Positions 55,515-64,000 of a DNA stretch of 64,000 nt are shown here, in pieces. Below the pieces are notes generated by a model that was not told where the DNA came from, did no database searches, and saw only the letters and a list, made by a program, of their open reading frames with translations. The position numbers were made by a program, and so were the translations under genes. Where the stretch lies: positions 1 to 64,000 of the forward strand of contig CACIAQ010000005.1 in NCBI GenBank assembly GCA_902584635.1. The letters run 5' to 3'. The DNA comes from an uncultured Alphaproteobacteria bacterium. GTDB taxonomy: Bacteria > Pseudomonadota > Alphaproteobacteria > Rhodobacterales > Rhodobacteraceae. Positions within the stretch are counted from its first letter, which is position 1, and every line of letters begins with the position of its first letter.

Positions 55515-56291
55515 TCAACTGTTCTGCAGCTGTAACTTTTTTATCTCCGCTATAGCTTTTGCAGGATTTAAGCCCTTTGGACATGCCTTCGCACAATTCA
55601 TTATTGTATGGCACCTATACAGTTTAAAAGAGTCATTTAGTTCATTTAGCCTAGCTTTTCTATCCTGATCTCTGCTGTCGATAATCCATCGATATGCGTG
55701 CAACAATGCAGCTGGACCTAAATATTTATCACCGTTCCACCAGTAGCTTGGGCAAGAAGTTGAACAGCAAGCGCACATTACACATTCATATAGTCCGTCG
55801 AGCTCTTTTCTGTCTGCCTCAGATTGCAGCCATTCCTCATTTGGCTCATCTGTAAAAGTCTCCAACCAAGGCTTTATGCTTGCATGCTGCTTGTAAAACT
55901 GCTTTAAGTCCGGGACCAGATCTTTGATCACTGGCAAATGAGGTAAAGGGTAAATATTAATTGGCCCCTTGAATTCCTTAATTCCTTTAAGGCATGCAAG
56001 AGTATTGACGCCTCCAATATTCATTGAGCAAGACCCACATATACCTTCTCTACAAGAGCGCCTAAAAGTTAAAGTTGGATCTATCTCATTTTTTATTTTT
56101 ATAAGCGCATCTAATATCATCGGCCCGCACTTATCTAAATCCACGAAAAAGGTATCTAAACGGGGGTTTTCGCTATCTTCGGGGTTATAGCGATAAATTC
56201 TGACTTCCTGCACATTTTCGGCGTCTAACGGCTTTTCCCATGTAATACCCTGCATTACCCTGGAGTTCTTGGGTAATTTTAATTCAACCAT
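55515..56291 (-). CDS. sdhB: Succinate dehydrogenase iron-sulfur subunit
   Basis: Electron-transfer subunit of complex II. The 258-residue protein has the 2Fe-2S cysteines in [13 protein letters not shown], the 4Fe-4S ligands in [12 protein letters not shown] and the 3Fe-4S ligands in [17 protein letters not shown]. It is the last gene of sdhCDAB and starts 3 bases after sdhA. It converges with ecm across 13 bases. Confidence 0.97.
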   Translation of the reverse strand: MVELKLPKNSRVMQGITWEKPLDAENVQEVRIYRYNPEDSENPRLDTFFVDLDKCGPMILDALIKIKNEIDPTLTFRRSCREGICGSCSMNIGGVNTLACLKGIKEFKGPINIYPLPHLPVIKDLVPDLKQFYKQHASIKPWLETFTDEPNEEWLQSEADRKELDGLYECVMCACCSTSCPSYWWNGDKYLGPAALLHAYRWIIDSRDQDRKARLNELNDSFKLYRCHTIMNCAKACPKGLNPAKAIAEIKKLQLQNS

Positions 56292-56294
56292 TTT

Positions 56295-58103
56295 TTAATA
56301 AACCCTTGCTTTAGGCTTTATCTTTGCCGTATCTATCCCGCCGTCCTTTATGTCACTCAGAGGTTTGGTAATTACATCTCTGTAACTAAGGCTCACGAAT
56401 CCATTTTCTGATATCTTGGCAAGTGAGTGTACACGCCAATTTTCATCATCCCTGTCAGGATAATCTTCCTGTGCATGAGCTCCTCTACTTTCTTTACGGG
56501 CCTCAGCAGAAACAATCGTTGCCAGAGCATTGGGCATTAAATTTGTAAGTTCCAATGTCTCCATTAAATCCGTGTTCCAAATCATAGACTTATCGGTAAC
56601 ATTTACATAGTCTATGCCGGCTGCTATATCAGCCATTTTTTCACAACCGTCTGATAAAGTCTTGTCCGACCGGAAGACTGCTGCGTCAGACTGCATCGTT
56701 TTTTGCATTTTCAATCTCAACTCAGCTGTAGGAGTTGTCCCCTTGGAAAATCTGAGTCCATCTAACCTCCCAATCGCTTGATCAACAGAGTTCTTATTTA
56801 AGGGTCTATTGCTTTCGTTCTTGTCTACGACTTCAGCAGCCTTAATTGCGGCTGCTCTTCCAAAAACAACTAGGTCTATTAAGCTGTTTGATCCTAAGCG
56901 ATTAGCTCCATGGACCGAAGCGCATCCAGCTTCACCAACAGCCATCAGCCCAGGCAATATTTTGTTCTGATCTTCTCCATCGGGACTTATTACTTCGCCC
57001 CAATAGTTTGTCGGAATACCACCCATATTGTAATGCACGGTTGGTAGAACTGGTATTGGGTCTTTGTTTAAATCGACCCCCGCAAAAACTCTTGCACTTT
57101 CTGATATACCTGGAAGTCTTTCTGCTAATGTTTCAGGGGGAAGATGGTTTAGGTGTAGGAAGATGTGATCCTTTTCCGATCCAACTCCACGACCATCTCT
57201 TATCTCCATTGTCATACACCTCGATACGACATCCCTACTAGCCAAGTCCTTATAGGTTGGGGCATATCGCTCCATAAATCTTTCGCCATCAGAGTTAGTA
57301 AGGTAACCTCCCTCACCTCTTGCGCCCTCTGTTATAAGACATCCAGCTCCATAAATACCAGTTGGATGAAATTGTACAAATTCCATATCTTGAAGAGGTA
57401 ACCCCTGTCTTGCAACCATCCCATTACCATCACCAGTGCAGGAATGCGCGGATGTTGCAGAAAAATAGGCTCTTCCATAACCCCCCGTTGCTAAAACTAC
57501 CATCTTTGCGTTAAATCTATGCAGTGTTCCATCATCCAAATTCCACGCGATGATACCCTGACAAATACCATCTTCTGTCATTATTAAATCGATAGCAAAA
57601 TACTCTATAAAAAACTCAGCATTGTTTTTTAGTGATTGCCCATAAAGCGTGTGTAGAATTGCGTGCCCCGTACGATCAGCAGCTGCACAAGTTCGTTGCA
57701 CAGGAGGTCCTTCACCAAATTCTGTGGTGTGTCCACCAAAAGGTCTTTGATAAATTTTGCCTTCTTCCGTTCTGGAAAATGGCACCCCATAATGTTCTAG
57801 TTCGTAAACAGCTTTTGGAGCCTCTTTTGCAAGATATTCCATCGCATCACTGTCTCCCAGCCAATCCGAACCTTTTACAGTGTCGTACATATGCCAATGC
57901 CAATGGTCAGGTCCCATATTTGATAATGATGCGGCAATTCCTCCCTGGGCAGCCACTGTGTGGCTTCTAGTAGGAAATAACTTTGTAACGCAGGCAGTTT
58001 TAAGCCCTTGCTCAGCCATCCCTAGAGTTGCTCTCAACCCGGCACCGCCTGCTCCTACCACTACGACGTCATAGACGTGGTCTGTCATTTCATATGAATT
58101 CAT
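56295..58103 (-). CDS. sdhA: Succinate dehydrogenase flavoprotein subunit
   Basis: Catalytic subunit of complex II, oxidising succinate to fumarate. The 602-residue protein has the FAD loop [11 protein letters not shown] (15-25), covalent-FAD His48 in [11 protein letters not shown] and the substrate-site HPTGIYGAG region. The start overlaps sdhD by 4 bases. Confidence 0.97.
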   Translation of the reverse strand: MNSYEMTDHVYDVVVVGAGGAGLRATLGMAEQGLKTACVTKLFPTRSHTVAAQGGIAASLSNMGPDHWHWHMYDTVKGSDWLGDSDAMEYLAKEAPKAVYELEHYGVPFSRTEEGKIYQRPFGGHTTEFGEGPPVQRTCAAADRTGHAILHTLYGQSLKNNAEFFIEYFAIDLIMTEDGICQGIIAWNLDDGTLHRFNAKMVVLATGGYGRAYFSATSAHSCTGDGNGMVARQGLPLQDMEFVQFHPTGIYGAGCLITEGARGEGGYLTNSDGERFMERYAPTYKDLASRDVVSRCMTMEIRDGRGVGSEKDHIFLHLNHLPPETLAERLPGISESARVFAGVDLNKDPIPVLPTVHYNMGGIPTNYWGEVISPDGEDQNKILPGLMAVGEAGCASVHGANRLGSNSLIDLVVFGRAAAIKAAEVVDKNESNRPLNKNSVDQAIGRLDGLRFSKGTTPTAELRLKMQKTMQSDAAVFRSDKTLSDGCEKMADIAAGIDYVNVTDKSMIWNTDLMETLELTNLMPNALATIVSAEARKESRGAHAQEDYPDRDDENWRVHSLAKISENGFVSLSYRDVITKPLSDIKDGGIDTAKIKPKARVY

Positions 58104-58429
58104 AGAACACCTACTAATACCAATTTTCCAAGACTGATTACGCTCACAATAAAAAGTGAGCTGCAGGATACTATATTTAAATTAATCCACAGTCTCTTAT
58201 AAACATAGTCTTCAATAATAACTTGTAAACCCTGTTGAAGATGAAAAATTGTCGCTGTAATAAATGTCAACATCAGTAAAGAATTTAAGGGTGTAGATAA
58301 TGAACTAGCAACTTGTTCAAACGGCATTCCGAAATTTTTACTAAAAAATGCAATAAACCAGATTGTAAGCGGGATTAGTAGTATGGAGCTAACCCTCGAA
58401 TATTTCCAATGTTTAATACCGTCCGACAT
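58100..58429 (-). CDS. sdhD: Succinate dehydrogenase membrane anchor subunit
   Basis: A 109-residue protein with three hydrophobic segments (about 12-32, 45-65 and 80-105). [18 protein letters not shown] is typical of SdhD, with a histidine that can bind heme b. It abuts sdhC directly and overlaps sdhA by 4 bases. Assigned by sequence and by position in sdhCDAB. Confidence 0.93.
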   Translation of the reverse strand: MSDGIKHWKYSRVSSILLIPLTIWFIAFFSKNFGMPFEQVASSLSTPLNSLLMLTFITATIFHLQQGLQVIIEDYVYKRLWINLNIVSCSSLFIVSVISLGKLVLVGVL

Positions 58430-58804
58430 TCAACTGATGAAAAATAAAAGTGTTAGAAATGTAAGTACAAATGAGAAAATCACTGCCACCCACCCGCTGA
58501 TGGTAACAGACTTTAAATCATACCCATAACCCATATCCCAATAAAGATGGCGTAGGCCTGTACAAAAATGATACCAAAGCGCCCATAGTGAGGAAACTAA
58601 AACTATTATAATAAATGGATTATTTAAAAAATTGTTAAAACCTTTGAAAGTAACTTCACCAAGAGCTAAAGATGCCAGCCAAAATACGACTAGTACTGTT
58701 GAGACTGCGAGACCAGCGCCTGTAATACGATGAAAGATTGATAACACCGATGTTATTTGGGGTTTGTAAACCGTTAAGTGAGGAGATAGAGGTCTATTGT
58801 CCAT
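58430..58804 (-). CDS. sdhC: Succinate dehydrogenase cytochrome b556 subunit
   Basis: A 124-residue membrane protein with three hydrophobic segments, the SdhC signature RPLSPHLTVYKPQITSVLSI at the N-terminus (3-22), HRITGAGL and the heme-ligand region HFCTGLRHLYWD. It is the first gene of sdhCDAB and follows mch by 70 bases. A candidate promoter lies in that gap, so sdh may be transcribed on its own as well as from mcl-mch. Confidence 0.95.
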   Translation of the reverse strand: MDNRPLSPHLTVYKPQITSVLSIFHRITGAGLAVSTVLVVFWLASLALGEVTFKGFNNFLNNPFIIIVLVSSLWALWYHFCTGLRHLYWDMGYGYDLKSVTISGWVAVIFSFVLTFLTLLFFIS

Positions 58805-58833
58805 GGTTTTAATCCTTACTGTCAGTTAACTTC

Positions 58834-58861
58834 AATATATATATAAAAATTGTTTGTGCAA
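58834..58861 (-). promoter_or_regulatory. sdhC: Candidate sdhC promoter
   Basis: On the minus strand TTGCAC (58861-58856), a 16-base spacer and TATATT (58839-58834) lie about 30 bases before the sdhC ATG. An AAGGA-like ribosome-binding site precedes the start. Confidence 0.35.
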
Positions 58862-58874
58862 GTGGGCTACCCAG

Positions 58875-59927
58875 TTACAGTTCTTTAGGCACTAATACCC
58901 AGTAATCAAAATCTAAAACTATAGTTGGTAAGTATTTCCCATCATCACTCTTCAGTCTCATATTGTGGTTTTTTTCTTTTGTACCCAAACTTCTCAGTCT
59001 TAAAGCTGCTATGTTACGAACATTTAGATCTATCTTATCCAAAACTTCTGACCAGCAATATATCGTATCCTCCGCAAACACTGGATTCGCGTGGGTACCA
59101 CCGTTTATCCCCACGATCAATTGTGCGTTTTCCAGACCGTTAAAACTTAATGATCTAACTAAAGATATTATATGGCCTCCATAAATTAGTCTCTTTTTAT
59201 CCTCACGAGCATTGATATCAAAATGCACTTTCGAATTATTTTGCCATAATCGGGTTGCAAAAAGATGATCCGCCTCACATATGGTACTGCCATCTATGTG
59301 ATCAATTAGTTCACCTACTTGATAATCATTAAAGCTCTTTTTTGATCCTGCTGCGCTGGTATCGTATTTTGTAAAATCAAGCTGCTCAGGGATATTTAGC
59401 TCGCTTCCATCTAATGAAGTCTTCAGATGGGGTAAATTCGAAGCGGTGTCTTCGACACCAACAAATCTCTTCTTTACCATAACCCATCTTTTGTATTCTA
59501 AAATCGTTTCTCCAGATGAGTTTTGTCCTTTTGTTTTCACATAAACTATCCCTGTTTTTCCGCTTGAGTTTTGCTTGAGACCGATAATCTCGGATTTACT
59601 TGATAAGGTTTCTCCTGAAAAAACCATTTTAGAAAATTTACCCTCTGCATACCCAAGATTAGCCACAGCATTAATAGATATGTCTGGTACCGTTTTGCCA
59701 AAGACAGTATGGAAAACGATTAAATCATCTAGAGGACGATCTTTTAATCCACAATTTCTTGCAAATTCTGCTGAGGACTGAAGAGCAAACCTTGTTGGAT
59801 ATATTGAAATATACAGAGACGCATCTGCCGCGGTCAGAGTCCTAGGCGTGGCGTGCGAAATAATATCTCCTACAGCATAATCCTCAAAAAAACGGCCTAA
59901 ATTATTGTTATGATCACTCAAATTCAA
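58875..59927 (-). CDS. mch: Mesaconyl-CoA hydratase (MaoC family)
   Basis: Interconverts mesaconyl-C1-CoA and beta-methylmalyl-CoA in the ethylmalonyl-CoA pathway. The 350-residue protein is two fused MaoC hot-dog domains (about 10-165 and 195-345). The first begins GRFFEDYAVGDIISHATPRT and the second YQVGELIDHIDGSTI. The length and this double layout match mesaconyl-CoA hydratase rather than single-domain MaoC enzymes. It overlaps the upstream CoA-ester lyase gene by 4 bases. Context with ccr, ecm and the lyase strengthens the call. Confidence 0.9.
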   Translation of the reverse strand: MNLSDHNNNLGRFFEDYAVGDIISHATPRTLTAADASLYISIYPTRFALQSSAEFARNCGLKDRPLDDLIVFHTVFGKTVPDISINAVANLGYAEGKFSKMVFSGETLSSKSEIIGLKQNSSGKTGIVYVKTKGQNSSGETILEYKRWVMVKKRFVGVEDTASNLPHLKTSLDGSELNIPEQLDFTKYDTSAAGSKKSFNDYQVGELIDHIDGSTICEADHLFATRLWQNNSKVHFDINAREDKKRLIYGGHIISLVRSLSFNGLENAQLIVGINGGTHANPVFAEDTIYCWSEVLDKIDLNVRNIAALRLRSLGTKEKNHNMRLKSDDGKYLPTIVLDFDYWVLVPKEL

Positions 59928-60799
59928 CTCATACTCTGGATCATTTTCATTTTACTTATTAATGCAAGTGACTGCTTTACATGTAATTCTTCAACCAGAA
60001 CACCGTCAACAGTTGTTACACCACTTTTTTCTTCTTTTGCTTTTTCATAAGCCTCGATTATTTTTTTTGCCAGATCAATTTCTTTTTCGGTGGGAGAAAA
60101 AACGGCATTTGTTATACCAATTTGATTTGGATGAATAAGTGTTTTACCATCATATCCCATATTTTTGCCTTCTTCAGCCTCTGAACGCAAACCCTCTTCA
60201 TCTGATATCCCATTAAAGACGCCATCCAACGTAATAACATTGAATGCCTTTGCTGTTAATATAATTGAACCGAGAGCATACAACAGCCCTGCTCGACCAG
60301 TTTGTTTAGGAAGGACGAGCTCTTTTGCGAGGTCATTAGTTCCTACAACTATCCCACCGATGTTAGAAAATTCTTCCAAAACCTTACCCAAGTTCAACAC
60401 GCATTTTGGGGTTTCAGCCATTATCCAAATTTCAGGAGGCTTTTTAAAATTCAACTCTTCGAGTCTTTTCTGAATCAACAACATATCAGAAACCTCTGAA
60501 ACTTTTGGGAATAGAATACCGTCCGTCTCACTTTTTTGAAGACACTCCAAATCCACATTCGCCCAGACTGTATCCATTGAATTAATTCTGGTAATAATCT
60601 TTTTTCCCCTGTAATCAGCTTTTTCATTCGATAATACATTTAAAATCAAATCCCTTGCTCGCTCCTTATTATCAGGCGAAACAGCATCCTCCATATCGAA
60701 TATAAAAAGGTCTGCCGGTAGAGACTTCGCCTTTTCAAGAGCTCTCTCGTTTGAGCCCGGCATATATAAGGCAGATCGATGTGGATAAAATTCTGACAT
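59924..60799 (-). CDS. CitE-like CoA-ester lyase / (3S)-malyl-CoA thioesterase-like protein
   Basis: HpcH/HpaI-fold enzyme, either cleaving beta-methylmalyl- or malyl-CoA or hydrolysing malyl-CoA to malate. From the ATG at 60799 (GAGGA ribosome-binding site upstream; the frame opens at 60826) it is 291 residues. YMPGSNERALEKA (11-23), FDMEDAVSPD and GTNDLAKELVLP fit the shorter thioesterase branch (Mcl2-like). The C-terminal MGYDGKTLIHPNQIG is family-wide. Classical Mcl1 lyases are nearer 320 residues and have different motifs here. It is the first gene of the mcl-mch-sdhCDAB run, divergent from mdh. Confidence 0.8.
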   Translation of the reverse strand: MSEFYPHRSALYMPGSNERALEKAKSLPADLFIFDMEDAVSPDNKERARDLILNVLSNEKADYRGKKIITRINSMDTVWANVDLECLQKSETDGILFPKVSEVSDMLLIQKRLEELNFKKPPEIWIMAETPKCVLNLGKVLEEFSNIGGIVVGTNDLAKELVLPKQTGRAGLLYALGSIILTAKAFNVITLDGVFNGISDEEGLRSEAEEGKNMGYDGKTLIHPNQIGITNAVFSPTEKEIDLAKKIIEAYEKAKEEKSGVTTVDGVLVEELHVKQSLALISKMKMIQSMS

Positions 60800-60887
60800 A
60801 ACTTTAGGTCCTCTCAAATATTTCAAAAATATATAATCTAATTTTTCAATAAATAAGTTTGAAATTCATAAAAAATTATTTTACTTT

Positions 60888-60916
60888 TTGACTCAAGCTT
60901 TATCTACAAATATTTC
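60888..60916 (+). promoter_or_regulatory. mdh: Candidate mdh-sucCD promoter
   Basis: TTGACT (60888-60893), a 17-base spacer and TATTTC (60911-60916) lie about 60 bases before the mdh ATG. The -35 is strong, the -10 weak. Confidence 0.35.
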
Positions 60917-60945
60917 GAAAAAATTTTCCATTAGATCAAAGATAA

Positions 60946-61944
<999 letters not shown>

Positions 61945-61964
61945 ATTGTAAAGAAGGGGGGCGA

Positions 61965-63167
61965 ATGAATATACACGAATTTCAGGGAAAATCATTGCTT
62001 AGTCAATTCGATATTCCAGTTCAGCCTGGAATAGTTCTAGATTTACAGAGCAATTTAGCTTCTCTCAAAACACTTGCCGAACAAGCAGGTGAAGAACCTG
62101 TATTTGCGGTAAAAGCACAGATCCATGCTGGTGGGCGCGGAAAGGGAAAATTTAAAGAAAATGATGCCGGTGATGGTGGGGGTGTTAGAATTTCAAAAAA
62201 TGCTAATGATGCGCTTGAGGAAGCGCATAAAATGTTGGGTAAAACACTAGTTACAAAACAAACTGGGGATGGTGGTAAGACTGTCAACAAAGTCTACGTC
62301 GAACTAGGATGTAGTATAGTTAAAGAATTTTACCTGGCGCTTTTGGTTGATCGGTCTTCCAGTTCTGTATCATTTGTATGCTCTAGGAAGGGCGGCATGG
62401 ATATTGAAAAGGTAGCAGAGGAAAATCCTACTGATATTGTGACAATTATTGTTGATCCCGCTGAAAGATTTTCTGACCACCATGGGAGAAAAATAGCTTT
62501 TGCATTGGGCTTAAAGGATGCAGCTTTCAAGCAATGCGTTCAAATGACACGAAACCTCTACAACCTATTTATTGAGAAAAATTGTGACATGATTGAAATT
62601 AATCCTTTAATCATGACCAAAAATAATTCCTTAATTTGTCTCGATTGTAAGATGAGTTTCGATAGTAATGCTCTTTTTAAAAACAAAGATTTAGAAACTT
62701 TAAGGGATATTACTGAGGAAGACCCAAAAGAATTAGAAGCATCTAAGTTTGATCTCAATTATATATCTTTAGATGGAGAAATTGGTTGCATGGTTAATGG
62801 TGCTGGATTAGCCATGGCAACGATGGATATAATAAAGCTCAACGGTTCTGAGCCAGCTAACTTTCTAGACGTCGGTGGTGGAGCAACAAAGGAAAAGGTT
62901 ACGGAAGCTTTCAAAATAATTACATCAGATAAAAATGTGAAAGGAATATTAGTTAACATATTTGGTGGAATAATGCGTTGCGATGTGATTGCTGAAGGAG
63001 TGGTTCAAGCCACCAAAGAAGTTGGATTAAAAGTGCCACTAGTAGTAAGGCTTGAAGGAACAAATGTCGAGGAAGGAAAAGAGATTATAGAGCAAAGTGG
63101 CTTAAATGTAATCACTGCGGACAATTTAAATGATGCCGCGGCTAAAATAGTTGCGCAGATAAAGTGA
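61965..63167 (+). CDS. sucC: Succinyl-CoA synthetase, beta subunit
   Basis: With SucD makes ATP from succinyl-CoA. The 400-residue ATP-grasp protein starts [15 protein letters not shown]. It has [36 protein letters not shown], and the CoA/phosphate-site [17 protein letters not shown] strong GAAGGGGGG ribosome-binding site precedes the ATG. sucD follows after 7 bases. Confidence 0.97.
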   Translation: MNIHEFQGKSLLSQFDIPVQPGIVLDLQSNLASLKTLAEQAGEEPVFAVKAQIHAGGRGKGKFKENDAGDGGGVRISKNANDALEEAHKMLGKTLVTKQTGDGGKTVNKVYVELGCSIVKEFYLALLVDRSSSSVSFVCSRKGGMDIEKVAEENPTDIVTIIVDPAERFSDHHGRKIAFALGLKDAAFKQCVQMTRNLYNLFIEKNCDMIEINPLIMTKNNSLICLDCKMSFDSNALFKNKDLETLRDITEEDPKELEASKFDLNYISLDGEIGCMVNGAGLAMATMDIIKLNGSEPANFLDVGGGATKEKVTEAFKIITSDKNVKGILVNIFGGIMRCDVIAEGVVQATKEVGLKVPLVVRLEGTNVEEGKEIIEQSGLNVITADNLNDAAAKIVAQIK

Positions 63168-63174
63168 GCTAAAT

Positions 63175-64000
63175 ATGAGTATATATATAAATTCAGATAC
63201 TAGAGTTATTTGTCAAGGCCTTACAGGAAGCCAAGGTTCCTTTCATACAGAGCAGGCTATAAAATATGGAACAAAAATGGTAGGAGGTGTAACCCCTGGA
63301 AAAGGTGGAGGAACTCACCTAGACCTCCCCATTTTTAATTCTGTGGAGGAAGCAAAGATAACTACCGGGGCCAACGCAAGCGCAATCTATGTACCACCGC
63401 CATTTGCCGCTGACGCAATATTAGAAGCAGTTGATGCCGAAATCGATTTTATAGTTTGCATCACAGAGGGCATACCTATTTTAGACATGATGAGAGTAAA
63501 GGCAGTTTTATCACGATCAAAATCAATTCTAATAGGGCCAAATTGCCCAGGCGTGATAACACCGGGGCAATGCAAGATTGGGATAATGCCGGGGCATATT
63601 CATAAAAAGGGAACAGTAGGTGTTGTCTCACGATCTGGAACACTAACTTATGAAGCCGTTGATCAAACTACTAAAATTGGATTAGGTCAATCATCTTGTA
63701 TTGGTATAGGAGGTGACCCTATTAAGGGCACAGAATTCATCGATGTAATTGATAAGTTTTTAAGTGATAATGAAACACAATCCATAATTATGATAGGAGA
63801 GATCGGTGGTAGCGCTGAGGAAGAAACTTGTGAATATTTAATAAACGAGCGCAAAAAGGGAAGATCAAAACCGATTGCAGGTTTCATTGCTGGAAGAACA
63901 GCTCCCAAAGGAAGAAGAATGGGGCATGCCGGAGCTATTGTAGCGGGAGGTATGGGAGCTGCTGAAGATAAAATAGATGCAATGAAAAAAGCTGGAGTTG
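63175..64000 (+). CDS. sucD: Succinyl-CoA synthetase, alpha subunit, C-terminus cut by window edge
   Basis: CoA-ligase-fold subunit carrying the phosphohistidine. I translated 275 codons from the ATG at 63175 to the window edge; the family is about 290-295, so only some 15-20 residues are missing. It has [16 protein letters not shown] (14-29), [30 protein letters not shown] (121-140) and the phosphohistidine His251 in [13 protein letters not shown]. In many alphaproteobacteria sucA and sucB follow. Confidence 0.96.
   Translation, partial: MSIYINSDTRVICQGLTGSQGSFHTEQAIKYGTKMVGGVTPGKGGGTHLDLPIFNSVEEAKITTGANASAIYVPPPFAADAILEAVDAEIDFIVCITEGIPILDMMRVKAVLSRSKSILIGPNCPGVITPGQCKIGIMPGHIHKKGTVGVVSRSGTLTYEAVDQTTKIGLGQSSCIGIGGDPIKGTEFIDVIDKFLSDNETQSIIMIGEIGGSAEEETCEYLINERKKGRSKPIAGFIAGRTAPKGRRMGHAGAIVAGGMGAAEDKIDAMKKAGV

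Overview
The window is a gene-dense chromosomal segment of an AT-rich bacterium (roughly 35-40% G+C by eye). Gene content and order point to an alphaproteobacterium, probably a marine or other free-living heterotroph. The supporting blocks are miaB-phoH-ybeY-corC-lnt-metK-trmB, fabA-fabB-fabI, glnD-murJ-trpS-usp-nfu-tsaB-rimI, sdhCDAB beside mdh-sucC-sucD, an ImuB/DnaE2 mutagenesis cassette with an alphaproteobacterial-type LexA box, and ethylmalonyl-CoA pathway genes. I cannot name the genus. No rRNA, tRNA, CRISPR array, prophage or insertion sequence was seen. No gene-free stretch exceeds about 300 bases; the longest, 15298-15525, holds divergent control regions.

Layout. 1-7877 (minus): a housekeeping run for tRNA modification, ribosome maturation, lipoprotein acylation, SAM synthesis and the shikimate pathway, ending in an aroA cut by the window edge. 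7967-10459 (plus): a dimethylglycine/sarcosine dehydrogenase-like flavoprotein. 10461-15297 (minus): fabA-fabB-fabI, then a PLP-dependent serine/threonine dehydratase, two small unknown genes and a CDP-alcohol phosphatidyltransferase. 15526-20992 (plus): a putative SOS mutasome operon, imuB - methyltransferase - dnaE2. 20998-29393 (minus): an I78-type lipoprotein, acetyl-CoA synthetase, an aminotransferase, a GNAT enzyme, mercaptopyruvate sulfurtransferase and SMC. 29532-37940: an FMN reductase, a MaoC-type hydratase and an EamA exporter; a lytic transglycosylase; dapA-smpB; a queuosine-precursor transporter, gshB and rsmI. 38059-45618 (plus): glnD to rimI. 45615-50292 (minus): a complete BMP-type (nucleoside-like) ABC importer. 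50443-52109 (plus): a TauE/SafE exporter with its TIGR02186 partner. 52115-64000: ccr and ecm divergently arranged, then mcl-like - mch - sdhCDAB on the minus strand and mdh-sucC-sucD on the plus strand.

How the genes work together. The last 12 kb is a central-carbon block. Acs (21357-23303) makes acetyl-CoA. Ccr, Ecm, mesaconyl-CoA hydratase and a malyl-CoA lyase/thioesterase-like enzyme are steps of the ethylmalonyl-CoA pathway for C2 assimilation. Its products, succinyl-CoA and malate, feed SucCD, Sdh and Mdh, encoded alongside.

The most unusual features are four. (1) tsaB, normally essential for t6A tRNA modification, is split by a one-base shift at a run of ten T. (2) The mutasome cassette has no imuA in the window, carries an unrelated methyltransferase gene between imuB and dnaE2, and encodes a DnaE2 that stops before the usual C-terminal OB-fold. 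(3) A GAAC-N7-GAAC LexA-type box overlaps the imuB start codon, with a promoter placed for a nearly leaderless mRNA. (4) A G7 run forms the ribosome-binding region of the dimethylglycine dehydrogenase-like gene.
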